Positions 9,016 to 20,117 are shown, numbered from the stretch's first letter. The stretch: 64,000 nt of DNA from Devosia lacusdianchii (GCF_022429625.1 NZ_CP092483.1:1240001-1304000), one strand, 5' to 3'. Made by a program: numbers and translations. The notes: generated by a model from the letters alone, not told the origin.

Positions 9016-10673
9016 TCGGCGGCCTGCAGGGCTGTTTCGGGATGAAGCGGCAGGGAGATGGCTACCGTGGTTCCCAGCGAAGGGCTGGAATCGATGGCCA
9101 TGTGCCCGCCGCTGAGTTCGGCAATGGCGCGGGAGATGGAGATGCCTAGCCCCGGGCCGATGCCCTCGCGGGTGAAGGTGGCGTCGCCCAGGGCAAAGGG
9201 TTGCGACAGGCTTGCCAGGCGCGCCTCGTCCATGCCCAGGCCGGTATCGGTCACCTCGATAACCACGCCATCCCGTGCTGCGAATGCGGCAAGGGTAACG
9301 CGGCCGCCTGATGGTGTGAAGCGCAGCGAGTTCTCGACGATATTGGCGACCATGCGGTTCAGCCCCAACCGGTCGCCGCGCAATACCGCCCCGCAGGGCT
9401 CGCCGCGAACGAGGCTGAGCCCGGCGCGCGCCGCCTGCGCCCGGAAACGCTGGGCCACGCTATCGAGCAATTCGTCGACGCCGACCGGATCGGTTCGCAG
9501 GTCTTTCTGCCCGCTCTCCAGCTCGGCGAGGTCGAGGATGGTCGCGAACGACGCCAGCAGGTGTTCGCCCGAGGTTTTGATCGACTGCACATAGTCGTCA
9601 TAGTGCGCGTCGCCCAGGGGGCCATAGGTCTGGTGCCGCATCAGTTCGGCAAAGCCGATAATGTGGTTGAGCGGCGTGCGGATATCGTGGCTGAGATGGG
9701 CGAGGAAATTGGTCTTGGAGCGGCTGGCCGCTTCCGCCTTGAGCTTTTCCTCGTGGTAGCGCCGCGCCAGCAGGCGCTGCTCCTCGCGGATGGCATTGAG
9801 CATAGTGTCGGTCTTCTTGCGCTCGGTCACATCGCTGACCAGCGTCATGAAGCCACCGTCAGCCAGCGGACGCTCATCGATCAGCAGATACGAGCCGTCC
9901 TCGCGATGCAGCTCCAGCAGTCGATTGTTCTCGTCTTCATTGAGCAGCTTCATATAGCCGCCCACGATCAGCTTCTTGACTGCGTCATGGTAGGTGACGG
10001 CGGTGCTGCTGAGGTTGAGACGGGCCCGGTATTGCTCGTTACAGACCACGAGGTCGCCCGTCTTGGTCCAGCACGCAACGCCCATCGGGATTGCCGAGGC
10101 TAACGTGCCGTAATTGTGGCGTTGCAACATGTCTGGCATTCCACCGTGGCGGCGTCGCCAGGTGAGCAGGGTCAGCAGGGCTGCCAGCGCAACGGCTGCC
10201 GCAGCGCGCTGGGCAATACCCGCCCAGGCCGCACCTTGCTCGCTCTCCAGCGCCAGCGTGCCATGTGGCGCTGCCGGCACGAACTGGCTGAGTAAAGCCG
10301 TTGGGCTCGACTGCTGCACATCGGAGGGGACCAGGCTCGCGCGAGTGCTCGCGCCAAAGCGGGTGGATGAGGCATTGACCACGGCGCTGGCCGCATCGGG
10401 CGCCATTTCGGCGATTTCCGATGCCAGCGTGGTGCCGATCATCATCAGTTCGCGGCGCGCATCGTCGAAGGTGCGGGCGGTGTCGTAGATGACGAAGAGC
10501 GCGGCGGCCAGCATCGACGTCAGCGCCACCGCGAGGGTGATTGGCGAAAAAACGAGATGAAGTGGCCTGCGGCCGGGCGTCCTGCCCTTGTCGTCGGTAC
10601 GGCGATCACCTGCCATACGCTTGCCCGCGCCGAATCCTTCGGCACCGGCGCCGGATGTCTCCGCCGACCGCAT
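9012..10673 (-). CDS. PAS-containing membrane sensor histidine kinase
   Basis: The 553-residue protein has a basic cytoplasmic start, a transmembrane helix at about 42-63, a short periplasmic region, a second helix at about 158-176, a PAS domain (about 190-285), a short coiled coil, a HisKA box LAHLSHDIRTPLNHIIGF with His329, and a HATPase domain (N box NIVENSLRF, G1 DTGLGMD, G2 GPGLGIS). The architecture resembles PleC/DivJ-like alphaproteobacterial kinases. No receiver or regulator gene is adjacent; the only coupled gene is the 58-residue protein downstream. The signal is unknown. Confidence 0.92.
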   Translation of the reverse strand: MRSAETSGAGAEGFGAGKRMAGDRRTDDKGRTPGRRPLHLVFSPITLAVALTSMLAAALFVIYDTARTFDDARRELMMIGTTLASEIAEMAPDAASAVVNASSTRFGASTRASLVPSDVQQSSPTALLSQFVPAAPHGTLALESEQGAAWAGIAQRAAAAVALAALLTLLTWRRRHGGMPDMLQRHNYGTLASAIPMGVACWTKTGDLVVCNEQYRARLNLSSTAVTYHDAVKKLIVGGYMKLLNEDENNRLLELHREDGSYLLIDERPLADGGFMTLVSDVTERKKTDTMLNAIREEQRLLARRYHEEKLKAEAASRSKTNFLAHLSHDIRTPLNHIIGFAELMRHQTYGPLGDAHYDDYVQSIKTSGEHLLASFATILDLAELESGQKDLRTDPVGVDELLDSVAQRFRAQAARAGLSLVRGEPCGAVLRGDRLGLNRMVANIVENSLRFTPSGGRVTLAAFAARDGVVIEVTDTGLGMDEARLASLSQPFALGDATFTREGIGPGLGISISRAIAELSGGHMAIDSSPSLGTTVAISLPLHPETALQAAE

Positions 10674-10937
10674 AAAATTCTCCGTCCTGTGAGGGTGTTA
10701 GCCCCGCCCGATTTGCCCTTAACAAACAATGAATCAGGCCGCGTCGGCTGTCCATACCCCCATACAGGGGGCGGGAGGGGTGACCCGCGAAATCGCGAGT
10801 CACTTGAATCACTTAGCGGCAGAAGAAAAATTCTTCCATTATTGCGAAATGGGCCGCGCGATCCTCGCCCGCGCGATCGTCACCCGGCTCGACCCCGACG
10901 ATCCTCGGAAAGATCGTCTCGCCGCACGTCTTCGTCC
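10674..10937. other. 264-bp gap between the kinase and pepN: promoter of the kinase plus small hairpins
   Basis: There is no convincing gene. It holds the upstream region of the kinase, a hairpin GTGAC-CCGCGAAATCGCGA-GTCAC at 10780-10803 with an inner CGCG-AAAT-CGCG stem, and a weaker stem GACGATC/GATCGTC around 10897-10918 just after the pepN stop. An AT-richer stretch (about 10825-10850) stands out against the surrounding GC. Confidence 0.5.
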
Positions 10938-13592
10938 TCACCCAGCCAGCATGCGGGTCAGGATATCGGCCGTATTCCGGCTCAACCCACTGGTACCTTG
11001 CAGGCCCGTCAACGCGGCCTTCGCGGCCTCGCGCCGGCCGCTTTCCAGCATCGGCCAGATACGGAATCCGGTCAGCACCCGCGCCGCGACCTGGGGATTG
11101 ATCTTGTCCACCTCGGCCACAAAATCGGCGACGAATCGGAAGCCCGCGCCGTCGGCCCGTGCGAACTGCGTCGGGTTACCCATGGCAAACGAACCCACCA
11201 GCGATCGCAGCCGGTTGGGGTTGGTCTTGGGGAAGGCCGGATCGGCAAGGATGGCAGCGATGCGCTCGATGACTCCGTCAAACGGAACGCTGGCGGTAAC
11301 CGTCAGCCACTTGTCCAACACGAGCGGGTCAGCGCCGAAGCGGCTGCGGAAATCCGCGAGCAGGGCAGGGGCGTCCGATGTCCAGGCTCCGGCGCTGGCG
11401 GCCAGCGCGGCCAGCCGGTCGGTCATGTTCCGTGCTTCGGCATATTGCTGCGAAGCCAGGCTGGCCGTACCGGCAGCCTCGCTCGCGACGAGCAGGCCGA
11501 GCAGCCGATTGCGCAGCGCCCTGCGTCCGGTGCTTGCGGCATCAGGCGCGTAGGGCAGGTCGCTCGCGAGTTTGAGATAGGCCCGCAGCATCGGGACCGC
11601 CAGCGGCTCGAACACGGCCTTCACCAGGCGGTCGCGGACCTCGTGAATACGCGACGGGTCGACATCCTTGCCGACGGTCCGCGCGATCTGCGACTCGGCC
11701 GGCACCGACAGCGCCAGGGCCTTGAACGCGTCGTCGAGCGTGTCGCTTGCCAGTGTATCGCCGAAGGCATCGCTCAGCGCCTTGATGGCCGCGTCGCTCC
11801 ACGGCTTCCCATTGACGGCGTCGACGGCCAGCGCCATGCCCACATCCTGCAAGGCCTGCCAGCGGTTGAACGGATCGCTGTCATGCCGGGCCAGGAAGAG
11901 CTGGTCGTCTTGCGTCAGGTTGGTCGTGAGATTGACCGGCGCTGAAAAGCCGCGCAGCAACGAGGGTACCGGCTTGTTCGGTACGCCAGTGAAGGTGATC
12001 TCGGCGCTCGCCTTGTCCAGCACGATCATCTCGTCGCGCACTTCGGCGCCGCTGACCCCACCCCAGGCCATGGGACTGCCATTGGGACCGATAAGCCCGA
12101 ACTTGATGGGCAGCACCAAAGCTTCCTTGGTTGGCTGCCCTGGTGTCGGCAGGGTCTCCTGGTCGAGCTTGAGCGTGTAGGTCTGGCGCGCCGCATCGTA
12201 GCTGTCGCTGACCGTCACGCGAGGTGTACCAGCCTGTAGGTACCAGGTCTTGAACTGGTCGAGATCCATGCCGTTGGCTTCGGCGAACACGGCGAGGAAG
12301 GCCTCGATCGTGGTCGCTTCTCCGTCATGCCGCTCGAAATAGAGGTCCATGCCCTTGCGGAATCCGGCCTCGCCCAGCAACGTCGCCAGCATGCGGACGA
12401 TTTCGGCACCCTTCTCGTAGACCGTGGCCGTATAGAAGTTGTTGATCTCGCGATACTGGTCTGGCCGCGCCGGGTGCGCCAGCGGACCGCCATCCTCCGG
12501 GAACTGCGCCGCCCGCAAACCGACGACGTCGGAAATGCGCTTCACCGCCCGGCTGCGCTCGTCCGAGGTGAACTCCTGGTCGCGATAAACCGTCAGCCCT
12601 TCCTTGAGGCAGAGCTGGAACCAGTCGCGGCAAGTGATTCTATTGCCTGTCCAATTGTGGAAGTACTCATGCGCGATGACGCGTTCGATGCCTTCATAGT
12701 CACCGTCGGTGGCCGTGTCCGGCTGCGCGAAGACCAGCCTGTCGTTGAAGATGTTGAGGCCCTTGTTTTCCATCGCGCCGAAGTTGAAATCGCTCACGGC
12801 GACGATGTTGAACACATCGAGATCATACTCGCGGCCGAAGCGGCGCTCGTCCCAGGCCATCGACCGCTTGAGGCTGTCCATGGCCCACAGGCACTGCTCT
12901 TCCTTGCCGTGGGTGCAATAGATGGCGAGAGCCACCTTGCGACCGGAAGCCGTGGTGAAGCTGTCTGATATTGAGCCGAGATCACCTGCCACCAGCGCGA
13001 AGAGATAGGCTGGCTTGGGGAAGGGATCTTCCCACACGGCATAGTGCAGGCCATCGCCGGCGTCACCCTTGTCGATCAAATTGCCATTGGCCAGCAGCAC
13101 CGGCGCGACGTCGAGTGGAGCGCTCATCCGCACCTTGAACGTCGCCAGATTATCCGGCCGGTCGAGGTAATAGGTGATGCGGCGGAAGCCCTCGGGCTCG
13201 CACTGCGTGCACCAGGTGCCGCTTGAGCGATAGAGGCCCATGAGTTTGGTATTGCCTTCCGGCTGCAGGAAGACTTCGGTCTCCAGCACGAAGCGCCGCA
13301 GTGGCGGCTCGACGATCGTCAGGCTATCGGCGTCGCTGGCATAGGCCGATACCGCGAGCGGCGCGCCGTCGATAGCGATCGAGGTCAGCGTCAGCTCATC
13401 CCCGTCGAGCACCAGCGGAGTGCCCGGCGCGGTTCCCTCGCGCGGCTCCACCGTCAATTGCGCCACGACGCGCGTATTCGCGGCCGTGATCCGGAAGTCG
13501 AGATCGACCGACACGATGCGATACGGGCTCGGCGTGTAGTCCTTGAGAAAAATCGTGTGCTCGGTTTCGGTACGCATGGTCTGGTCCGCCAA
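10938..13592 (-). CDS. pepN: Aminopeptidase N (M1 family zinc metallopeptidase)
   Basis: This cytoplasmic M1 aminopeptidase removes N-terminal residues from peptides during protein turnover. The 884-residue length matches the E. coli PepN type. The substrate-binding GAMEN motif (FNFGAMENKGLN, near residue 270) precedes the zinc motif HEYFH (His308, Glu309, His312), and the distal Glu is in KEGLTVYRD. The DUF3458 Ig-like and C-terminal helical domains follow. There is no signal peptide. It is monocistronic and divergent from the ABC transporter gene at 13889. Confidence 0.97.
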   Translation of the reverse strand: MADQTMRTETEHTIFLKDYTPSPYRIVSVDLDFRITAANTRVVAQLTVEPREGTAPGTPLVLDGDELTLTSIAIDGAPLAVSAYASDADSLTIVEPPLRRFVLETEVFLQPEGNTKLMGLYRSSGTWCTQCEPEGFRRITYYLDRPDNLATFKVRMSAPLDVAPVLLANGNLIDKGDAGDGLHYAVWEDPFPKPAYLFALVAGDLGSISDSFTTASGRKVALAIYCTHGKEEQCLWAMDSLKRSMAWDERRFGREYDLDVFNIVAVSDFNFGAMENKGLNIFNDRLVFAQPDTATDGDYEGIERVIAHEYFHNWTGNRITCRDWFQLCLKEGLTVYRDQEFTSDERSRAVKRISDVVGLRAAQFPEDGGPLAHPARPDQYREINNFYTATVYEKGAEIVRMLATLLGEAGFRKGMDLYFERHDGEATTIEAFLAVFAEANGMDLDQFKTWYLQAGTPRVTVSDSYDAARQTYTLKLDQETLPTPGQPTKEALVLPIKFGLIGPNGSPMAWGGVSGAEVRDEMIVLDKASAEITFTGVPNKPVPSLLRGFSAPVNLTTNLTQDDQLFLARHDSDPFNRWQALQDVGMALAVDAVNGKPWSDAAIKALSDAFGDTLASDTLDDAFKALALSVPAESQIARTVGKDVDPSRIHEVRDRLVKAVFEPLAVPMLRAYLKLASDLPYAPDAASTGRRALRNRLLGLLVASEAAGTASLASQQYAEARNMTDRLAALAASAGAWTSDAPALLADFRSRFGADPLVLDKWLTVTASVPFDGVIERIAAILADPAFPKTNPNRLRSLVGSFAMGNPTQFARADGAGFRFVADFVAEVDKINPQVAARVLTGFRIWPMLESGRREAAKAALTGLQGTSGLSRNTADILTRMLAG

Positions 13593-13888
13593 ATCGTCGG
13601 TCTGAAATTAAGTGTGTCTGCGCCGCAACAGTAGTGTTGACGCTTTCGTGTATCCTCGTCGGCCAGCGACCGCTTCGGTCCACTCTTCTACGCCAATTGG
13701 GACGGCATTGGGGAGGGGGCTATTGCCGGTCGCGGCACGCTGCTCCTCTGCGCCAATTGTGGGTGCATCGAGCGCGGTATCCAAATTCCCGGTCGGCATC
13801 CCAACGGGCCACTCGCGCTACTGACAGCCTCTGTCCGTCGCAGCCTGGCACAAGGTGACCCATCTCCGGTCTGTATTGTGGTGAAGCT
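13593..13888. other. 296-bp divergent promoter region (pepN / ABC exporter)
   Basis: There is no supported gene. The stretch carries a short duplicated motif, TCT(A/G)CGCCAATTG, at about 13687 and 13748, roughly 61 bp apart, which could be direct-repeat binding sites or a degraded repeat. Open frames here have no recognisable content. Confidence 0.4.
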
Positions 13889-15739
<1,851 letters not shown>

Positions 15740-15764
15740 TCATCATTGCGCGCCATGCTTCCGC

Positions 15765-15862
15765 CCCACAATTGCTTCCCGCGGACTTGATCCGCGGTCT
15801 CTCGTCGTATGGCACGCGCTGGCAGTGACCCTCGGATCAAGTCCGGGGGAAGCGACTGTGGG
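15765..15862. repeat. Intergenic inverted repeat between the two ABC exporter genes
   Basis: The arms 15765-15794 and 15833-15862 agree in 26 of 30 positions after reverse complementing. The shared segments are CCCACA, GCTTCCC and CGGACTTGATCCG, and the spacer is about 38 nt. It is related in design to the type A elements (GG.CTTGA.CC core) and has no T-run. Confidence 0.8.
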
Positions 15863-15913
15863 TGCAGATTCGACGTCGAACTAACCGCCTTCAACCAACC
15901 AAGGAGAACCCAG

Positions 15914-16009
15914 ATGGGTGACATCATTACGATCCGAGCGAACGGCAACCCCAACCCCGGTGCGTCCAGCCAACCCAAGCCCTCCGATCGTCATCGATTC
16001 CGAACCTGA
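15914..16009 (+). CDS. Possible 31-residue peptide between the two ABC genes
   Basis: ATG at 15914 follows AAGGAG (15901-15906) by 7 nt, a better ribosome binding site than that of the ABC gene downstream. The frame gives a Pro/Asn/Arg-rich 31-residue peptide starting MGDIITIRANGNPNP and ending in a TGA 48 bp before the ABC start. Past its stop, another frame stays open into the start of that gene. It could be a real peptide, a leader, or the start of a frameshifted older gene. Function is unknown. Confidence 0.3.
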   Translation: MGDIITIRANGNPNPGASSQPKPSDRHRFRT

Positions 16010-16057
16010 CCTGAGCCAGAAACTCCGTCAGGCGCGGCTCACAAGAATGAGCTCAAA

Positions 16058-17917
16058 ATGTTCAACCGCGTCATCGACTTCTTCGACCATATCTATGCCC
16101 CCACTGCGCTTGCCAAGAACCGGCAACCGCCCATGGGTCTCCGCCCCTTCGTCAGCTACTTCATCGGCCAGTTCCGGGCGGCCTTCGCCATTCGTATCGT
16201 CCTGGTCGCCATCGGCTCCGTCGCCGATGCACTGATGCCCGTCTTTGTCGGCCTCGTGGTCGGCATGCTGGCCACCACCAATCCTGGCGACATCTTCACC
16301 GTTCACGGCCAGACCTTCCTCTGGATGATCTTCGTTGTCGTGCTGGTGCGGCCGCTGACCTTCCTGCTCGATACGCTGATCCGCAACCACGCCATCGTGC
16401 CCAATCTCATCGCCATCATCCGCTGGCAGAGCCATTGGCACGTGATCCGGCAGAGCTGGACCTTCTTCCAGAACGACTTTGCCGGTCGTGTCGCCAACAA
16501 GATCATTCAGGCCGGTGAAGCCGTCGAAATCGGCTTCAACCTCACCATCGATGCGGCTTGGTATGCCCTGGTCTTCGTCGTGGTGGCGATCGTCGTGCTG
16601 GCCCAGCTCGATCCGGTGCTGCTGGTGCCCATCGGCGTTTGGCTGCTGCTCTACGCGATCCTGTTTTCCATCACCATGCCGCTGATCGCTCGCTATTCCG
16701 AGGAGTTGTCGGAAGCCAAGTCGGTGATGACGGGACGCATTGTCGACAGCTACACCAACATCCAGACGCTGAAGACCTTCTCGACCGGCGGGCACGAGGA
16801 TCAGTATGTGGCGGACTCCGTGATCGATCACACGGTCAGCTTCCGCAAGCTGATGCGCGTGTTCACCTACATGTGGTCCATCCTGTTCCTGCTCAATGCG
16901 GGTCTGGTGGTCTCGGTCACCTGGCTGGCGCTGATCGGCTGGAACAACGGCGCATTGACGGCTGCTGCGGTGGCTACGGCTATCCCGTTCGCACTGCAGA
17001 TCATGAACATGAGCGGCTGGATCCTCGAGATCGGGTCGAACATCTTCCGCCAGGTCGGCAACGTCAGGGACTCGATGGACACCATCGCCCAGCCGCTGAC
17101 CATGGTCGATGAACCGGACGCCAAGGCGCTTGATGTTACCAAGGGCGAGCTGACCTACGACAATGTCAGCTTCAACTATTGGCGCGGCAAGCAGGGCTCC
17201 GTCATCGACGACTTCAACCTGACAGTCGCTCCAGGCGAGAAGATCGGCCTTGTCGGGCGTTCTGGCTCAGGCAAGTCGACGCTGGTCAACCTGGCCCTGC
17301 GCATGTTCGACGTGCAGGACGGTTCCATCCGCATCGATGGGCAGGATGTGCGGCATGTGACGCAGGAAAGCGTCCGCGCTGCCATCGGCCTTGTCAGCCA
17401 GGATACGTCGCTCCTGCACCGGTCGGTCCGCGAGAACCTCAAATACGGCCGCCAGTCGGCGACCGACGAGGAAATGATGCGGGCCGCCGAACAGGCCAAG
17501 GTGCATGACGTGATCGCCGGCCTGGTCGACCCCAAGGGTCGCACGGGCTACGACGCCCATGTCGGCGAACGTGGGGTGAAGTTGTCTGGCGGTCAGCGCC
17601 AGCGCGTCGCCATCGCCCGCGTCCTGCTCAAGAACGCGCCGATCCTGGTGCTGGACGAAGCCACCTCGGCCCTCGATTCCGAAGTCGAAGCGGCGATCCA
17701 GGAGCAACTGACCTCGCTGATGCAGGGCAAGACGGTGATCGCCATCGCCCACCGCCTGTCGACCATCGCCGCCATGGATCGGCTGGTGGTGCTCGAACGG
17801 GGCCAGATCGTGGAGGAGGGCACCCACGCCCAGCTCCTGGCTTCGGGCGGACACTATGCGCATCTGTGGGAGCGTCAGTCCGGCGGCTTCCTCGATCTGG
17901 AAGCGGCAGCCGAATAG
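16058..17917 (+). CDS. ABC exporter half-transporter 2 (permease fused to ATPase)
   Basis: The 619-residue half-transporter has the same plan as the gene at 13889: six membrane helices, then Walker A GRSGSGKST, signature LSGGQRQR, Walker B ILVLDEATSALD and H-loop AIAHRLSTI. The ATPase halves of the two genes are also very similar at the nucleotide level over the signature-to-Walker B region, pointing to a tandem duplication or gene conversion. Both nucleotide sites are canonical, unlike many heterodimeric exporters with one degenerate site. A strong hairpin (17928-17950) follows. The substrate is unknown. Confidence 0.93.
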   Translation: MFNRVIDFFDHIYAPTALAKNRQPPMGLRPFVSYFIGQFRAAFAIRIVLVAIGSVADALMPVFVGLVVGMLATTNPGDIFTVHGQTFLWMIFVVVLVRPLTFLLDTLIRNHAIVPNLIAIIRWQSHWHVIRQSWTFFQNDFAGRVANKIIQAGEAVEIGFNLTIDAAWYALVFVVVAIVVLAQLDPVLLVPIGVWLLLYAILFSITMPLIARYSEELSEAKSVMTGRIVDSYTNIQTLKTFSTGGHEDQYVADSVIDHTVSFRKLMRVFTYMWSILFLLNAGLVVSVTWLALIGWNNGALTAAAVATAIPFALQIMNMSGWILEIGSNIFRQVGNVRDSMDTIAQPLTMVDEPDAKALDVTKGELTYDNVSFNYWRGKQGSVIDDFNLTVAPGEKIGLVGRSGSGKSTLVNLALRMFDVQDGSIRIDGQDVRHVTQESVRAAIGLVSQDTSLLHRSVRENLKYGRQSATDEEMMRAAEQAKVHDVIAGLVDPKGRTGYDAHVGERGVKLSGGQRQRVAIARVLLKNAPILVLDEATSALDSEVEAAIQEQLTSLMQGKTVIAIAHRLSTIAAMDRLVVLERGQIVEEGTHAQLLASGGHYAHLWERQSGGFLDLEAAAE

Positions 17918-17927
17918 GCAAACAGAA

Positions 17928-17950
17928 GCGCCCGGCCATTGGCCGGGCGC
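17928..17950 (+). terminator. Hairpin terminator after the ABC exporter pair
   Basis: GCGCCCGGCC-ATT-GGCCGGGCGC is a perfect 10-bp stem with a 3-nt loop, starting 10 bp after the ABC stop and followed by GTCGTTCT. It lies between convergent reading frames and could act both ways. Confidence 0.7.
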
Positions 17951-17956
17951 GTCGTT

Positions 17957-18131
17957 CTACATGTCGATAAGTTCGCAGACTTCGACGGTGCCGCCAGAGG
18001 CCAGCACCGGGCTGCCCTTGGCGATGGCATTGGCCGCATCGTGGCTGTCGGCATTGACGATGGTGTAGCCGCTGAGCGGATTGGCGCCGCCGCCTTGGCT
18101 CACGCCATTGTCAAAAACTGGCGTCTGCAGC
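17957..18131 (-). pseudogene. Remnant (C-terminal half) of a YCII-domain protein gene
   Basis: On the minus strand an open frame ending at a TAG (17957-17959) encodes about 57 residues that match the second half of YCII-related (DGPF) small proteins: GGGANPLSGYTIVNADS, then DAANAIAKGSPVLASGG, then TVEVCELIDM. The usual first half, with its N-terminal MKYLxLxY-like strand, is absent. Upstream, the same frame runs into the 3-prime end of the GGDEF/EAL gene (stop at 18138). A GTG at 18103 could start a 48-residue product but has no ribosome binding site. A deletion joining the EAL gene to the middle of this gene is the simplest reading. Confidence 0.75.
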
Positions 18132-18137
18132 CGGTGG

Positions 18138-20117
18138 TCAGCTTGCTGTGCTGTAGATGTGGCTGCGGGCTGCGCCCCAGTCTTTACGCTCGCCGGTCAA
18201 GTGCTCCAGCGCCTGCTCCTCGGCCATGGGCCGGCCGAACAGATAGCCCTGCATCACGGTGCCGCCCAGGCCGAGCAGGGCGTCCAGCTGTTCCTCGTTT
18301 TCGATACCTTCGAACACGCAGGAAATGCCGAGGTTGCGGCAGAGGTCCACCGTGGTTTTGATGATGGCCCGGCTCGCGGGGTCGGTGCACACCTCGGCGA
18401 CGAAGCTGCGGTCCACCTTGATGCGGTCGAGCGGCAGCTTCTGCACATGGGTCAGGCTCGAATGACCCGTGCCGAAATCGTCGAGCGCAATGCGCGAGCC
18501 GAGGGAGAGCAGCGCAAGCAGGGCATTGCTGGCCTGGTTCATGTCGCGCATGACGGCGGTTTCGGTAATCTCGAAATCGATGCGGCAGGGTGTACCCGCC
18601 TTCTCCACCAGCGCCACAATGGTCTCGACGGCAGTGGTCGAACCAATGTCATGCGCCGACAGGTTGACCGAGAGCCGCAATGGCTTGGGCAGCCTCTCTG
18701 AAACCTCGAGCGCCTTGCTCAGCACCGTCTGTGTGACCTTGGAGATCATGCCTGTGCGTTCGGCCAGGGGGATGAACTCGCCCGGAGAAACCTCGCCAAG
18801 CGTCGGGCTCCGCCAGCGCGCCAGCACCTCGAAGCCGGTCGTGCGATTGAGGGCAATGTCGAACTGCGGTTGGAACAGGATGTAGATTTCCGCATCGAGG
18901 TCGGCGGTATGGAGTGCATGCTCCATCCGCCGTACCCGGCTCAGATCATGGGCATCGCGATCCGAGAACACCTTGGCGTCACCACGTGCTTCCCGCTTGG
19001 CTGCCCACGTCACGTAGTCAGCGCGGTCATAGAGCATTTCGGCGGTATCGCCGGGCATGGAAGCCGCAAACCCCGCCGAAGCCGAGAGGCGCACAGTCCC
19101 GAGTTTCATTTCGAACGAAGGACGCATGGCGGCGGTCAGCACATTGCCGCAGGCCTGCAGCGACGCCTGGTCCGTTGGCTCGGTCAGGATCAGGGCAAAG
19201 TCGTCTGACCCCAGGCGGGCCAGGAACGTCGTGGGCCGGCGCAGCGCATTGATGCGGCTGGCGACATCTGCCAGCACCAGGTCACCGGTGATCTGGCCGA
19301 AGATGTCATTGACCGATTTGAAGCTGTCGAGATTCAGCCGCGCCACCGCGATCGTCTTACCCTGTGCCGTGGCCTCGGCCAGCATTTCGGTAAGGCGCCG
19401 CTGGAACGAACGGCGATTGGGCAGGCCTGTCAGCTCGTCTACATTGGCCAGCCTGTCATTCGCATCCGACAGTCGCTGCGTTTCTTCCTGCTTCTGGCTC
19501 ATCGCCGAGCGCGAGGCGACCAGGGCGGAGAAGTCGCGGTAATTACCGAGCAGGATCACCACCAACGCGATCACCACTAACACCATGTTGATCGCGATGG
19601 CCGCCAGGGTGCTGTGGCCCGACGTGGCAAAGAAAATGGCAAAGGGGATGAGCACGCAAGCGCCCACCATCAACGCGGCCCCCCGCACATGCATCAGGCA
19701 GAACATGCATCCGATCGCGGTGATGGCCATGTAGAAGGCGACATGTGACTGGCGATAGGCGTCTCCATAGGGAAACAGCGCCATGGACCAGGCGGTAAAG
19801 CCGATGGCCAGGCCCGCAGCCACCCAGATCATGCTTGTCAGCATCCTCCGGGCACTAATCGCATCCATCACGCGATGGCGTCCGCGCCACCAGTAGAGCA
19901 GCCGCGCAATGCCAAGCAGGCTCAGCGCTGAGGGAATGTAGGCCGACAGGAGTGGCGGGGCGACGTCCAGATGCGTGCCGGCGAGGATCAGCGTATTGGC
20001 CAGCAGCATGGCATAGAGCAGCGGAACCTGGCGGGAGAGGGCGCGAGCCTGCGCCCGCACCAGCTCCGGATCGTCCGGAACGGCAAAGAACCGCACAACC
20101 TTGTTCAGCAAAGACAT
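18138..20117 (-). CDS. Membrane GGDEF/EAL protein, probable cyclic-di-GMP phosphodiesterase
   Basis: The 659-residue protein has about six membrane helices (residues 30-205, MASE-like but not identified), a short linker, a GGDEF domain and an EAL domain. The GGDEF site reads GSDDF (residues 303-307), a degenerate form, so cyclase activity is doubtful. The EAL side has EVL at Glu430 (a functional variant), the Asn of SVNLSAHD, the Glu of FEITETAVM, the double Asp of ALDDFGTG, the Lys of IKVDRSF and the Glu of VFEGIE. This suggests a working phosphodiesterase with a regulatory GGDEF domain. It lies next to the truncated YCII gene. Confidence 0.92.
   Translation of the reverse strand: MSLLNKVVRFFAVPDDPELVRAQARALSRQVPLLYAMLLANTLILAGTHLDVAPPLLSAYIPSALSLLGIARLLYWWRGRHRVMDAISARRMLTSMIWVAAGLAIGFTAWSMALFPYGDAYRQSHVAFYMAITAIGCMFCLMHVRGAALMVGACVLIPFAIFFATSGHSTLAAIAINMVLVVIALVVILLGNYRDFSALVASRSAMSQKQEETQRLSDANDRLANVDELTGLPNRRSFQRRLTEMLAEATAQGKTIAVARLNLDSFKSVNDIFGQITGDLVLADVASRINALRRPTTFLARLGSDDFALILTEPTDQASLQACGNVLTAAMRPSFEMKLGTVRLSASAGFAASMPGDTAEMLYDRADYVTWAAKREARGDAKVFSDRDAHDLSRVRRMEHALHTADLDAEIYILFQPQFDIALNRTTGFEVLARWRSPTLGEVSPGEFIPLAERTGMISKVTQTVLSKALEVSERLPKPLRLSVNLSAHDIGSTTAVETIVALVEKAGTPCRIDFEITETAVMRDMNQASNALLALLSLGSRIALDDFGTGHSSLTHVQKLPLDRIKVDRSFVAEVCTDPASRAIIKTTVDLCRNLGISCVFEGIENEEQLDALLGLGGTVMQGYLFGRPMAEEQALEHLTGERKDWGAARSHIYSTAS

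Noticed and set aside
10557..11945. 462- and 274-codon plus-strand frames starting in the gap before pepN
   Set aside because: Most of their length is antisense to pepN; the non-overlapping first part shows no family motif and no ribosome binding site.
15918..16235. Frame of about 105 codons overlapping the start of the second ABC gene
   Set aside because: Its second half is out-of-frame ABC sequence; the first part is Ser/Pro/Thr-rich and is not recognised. Kept only as a remark under the 31-residue frame.
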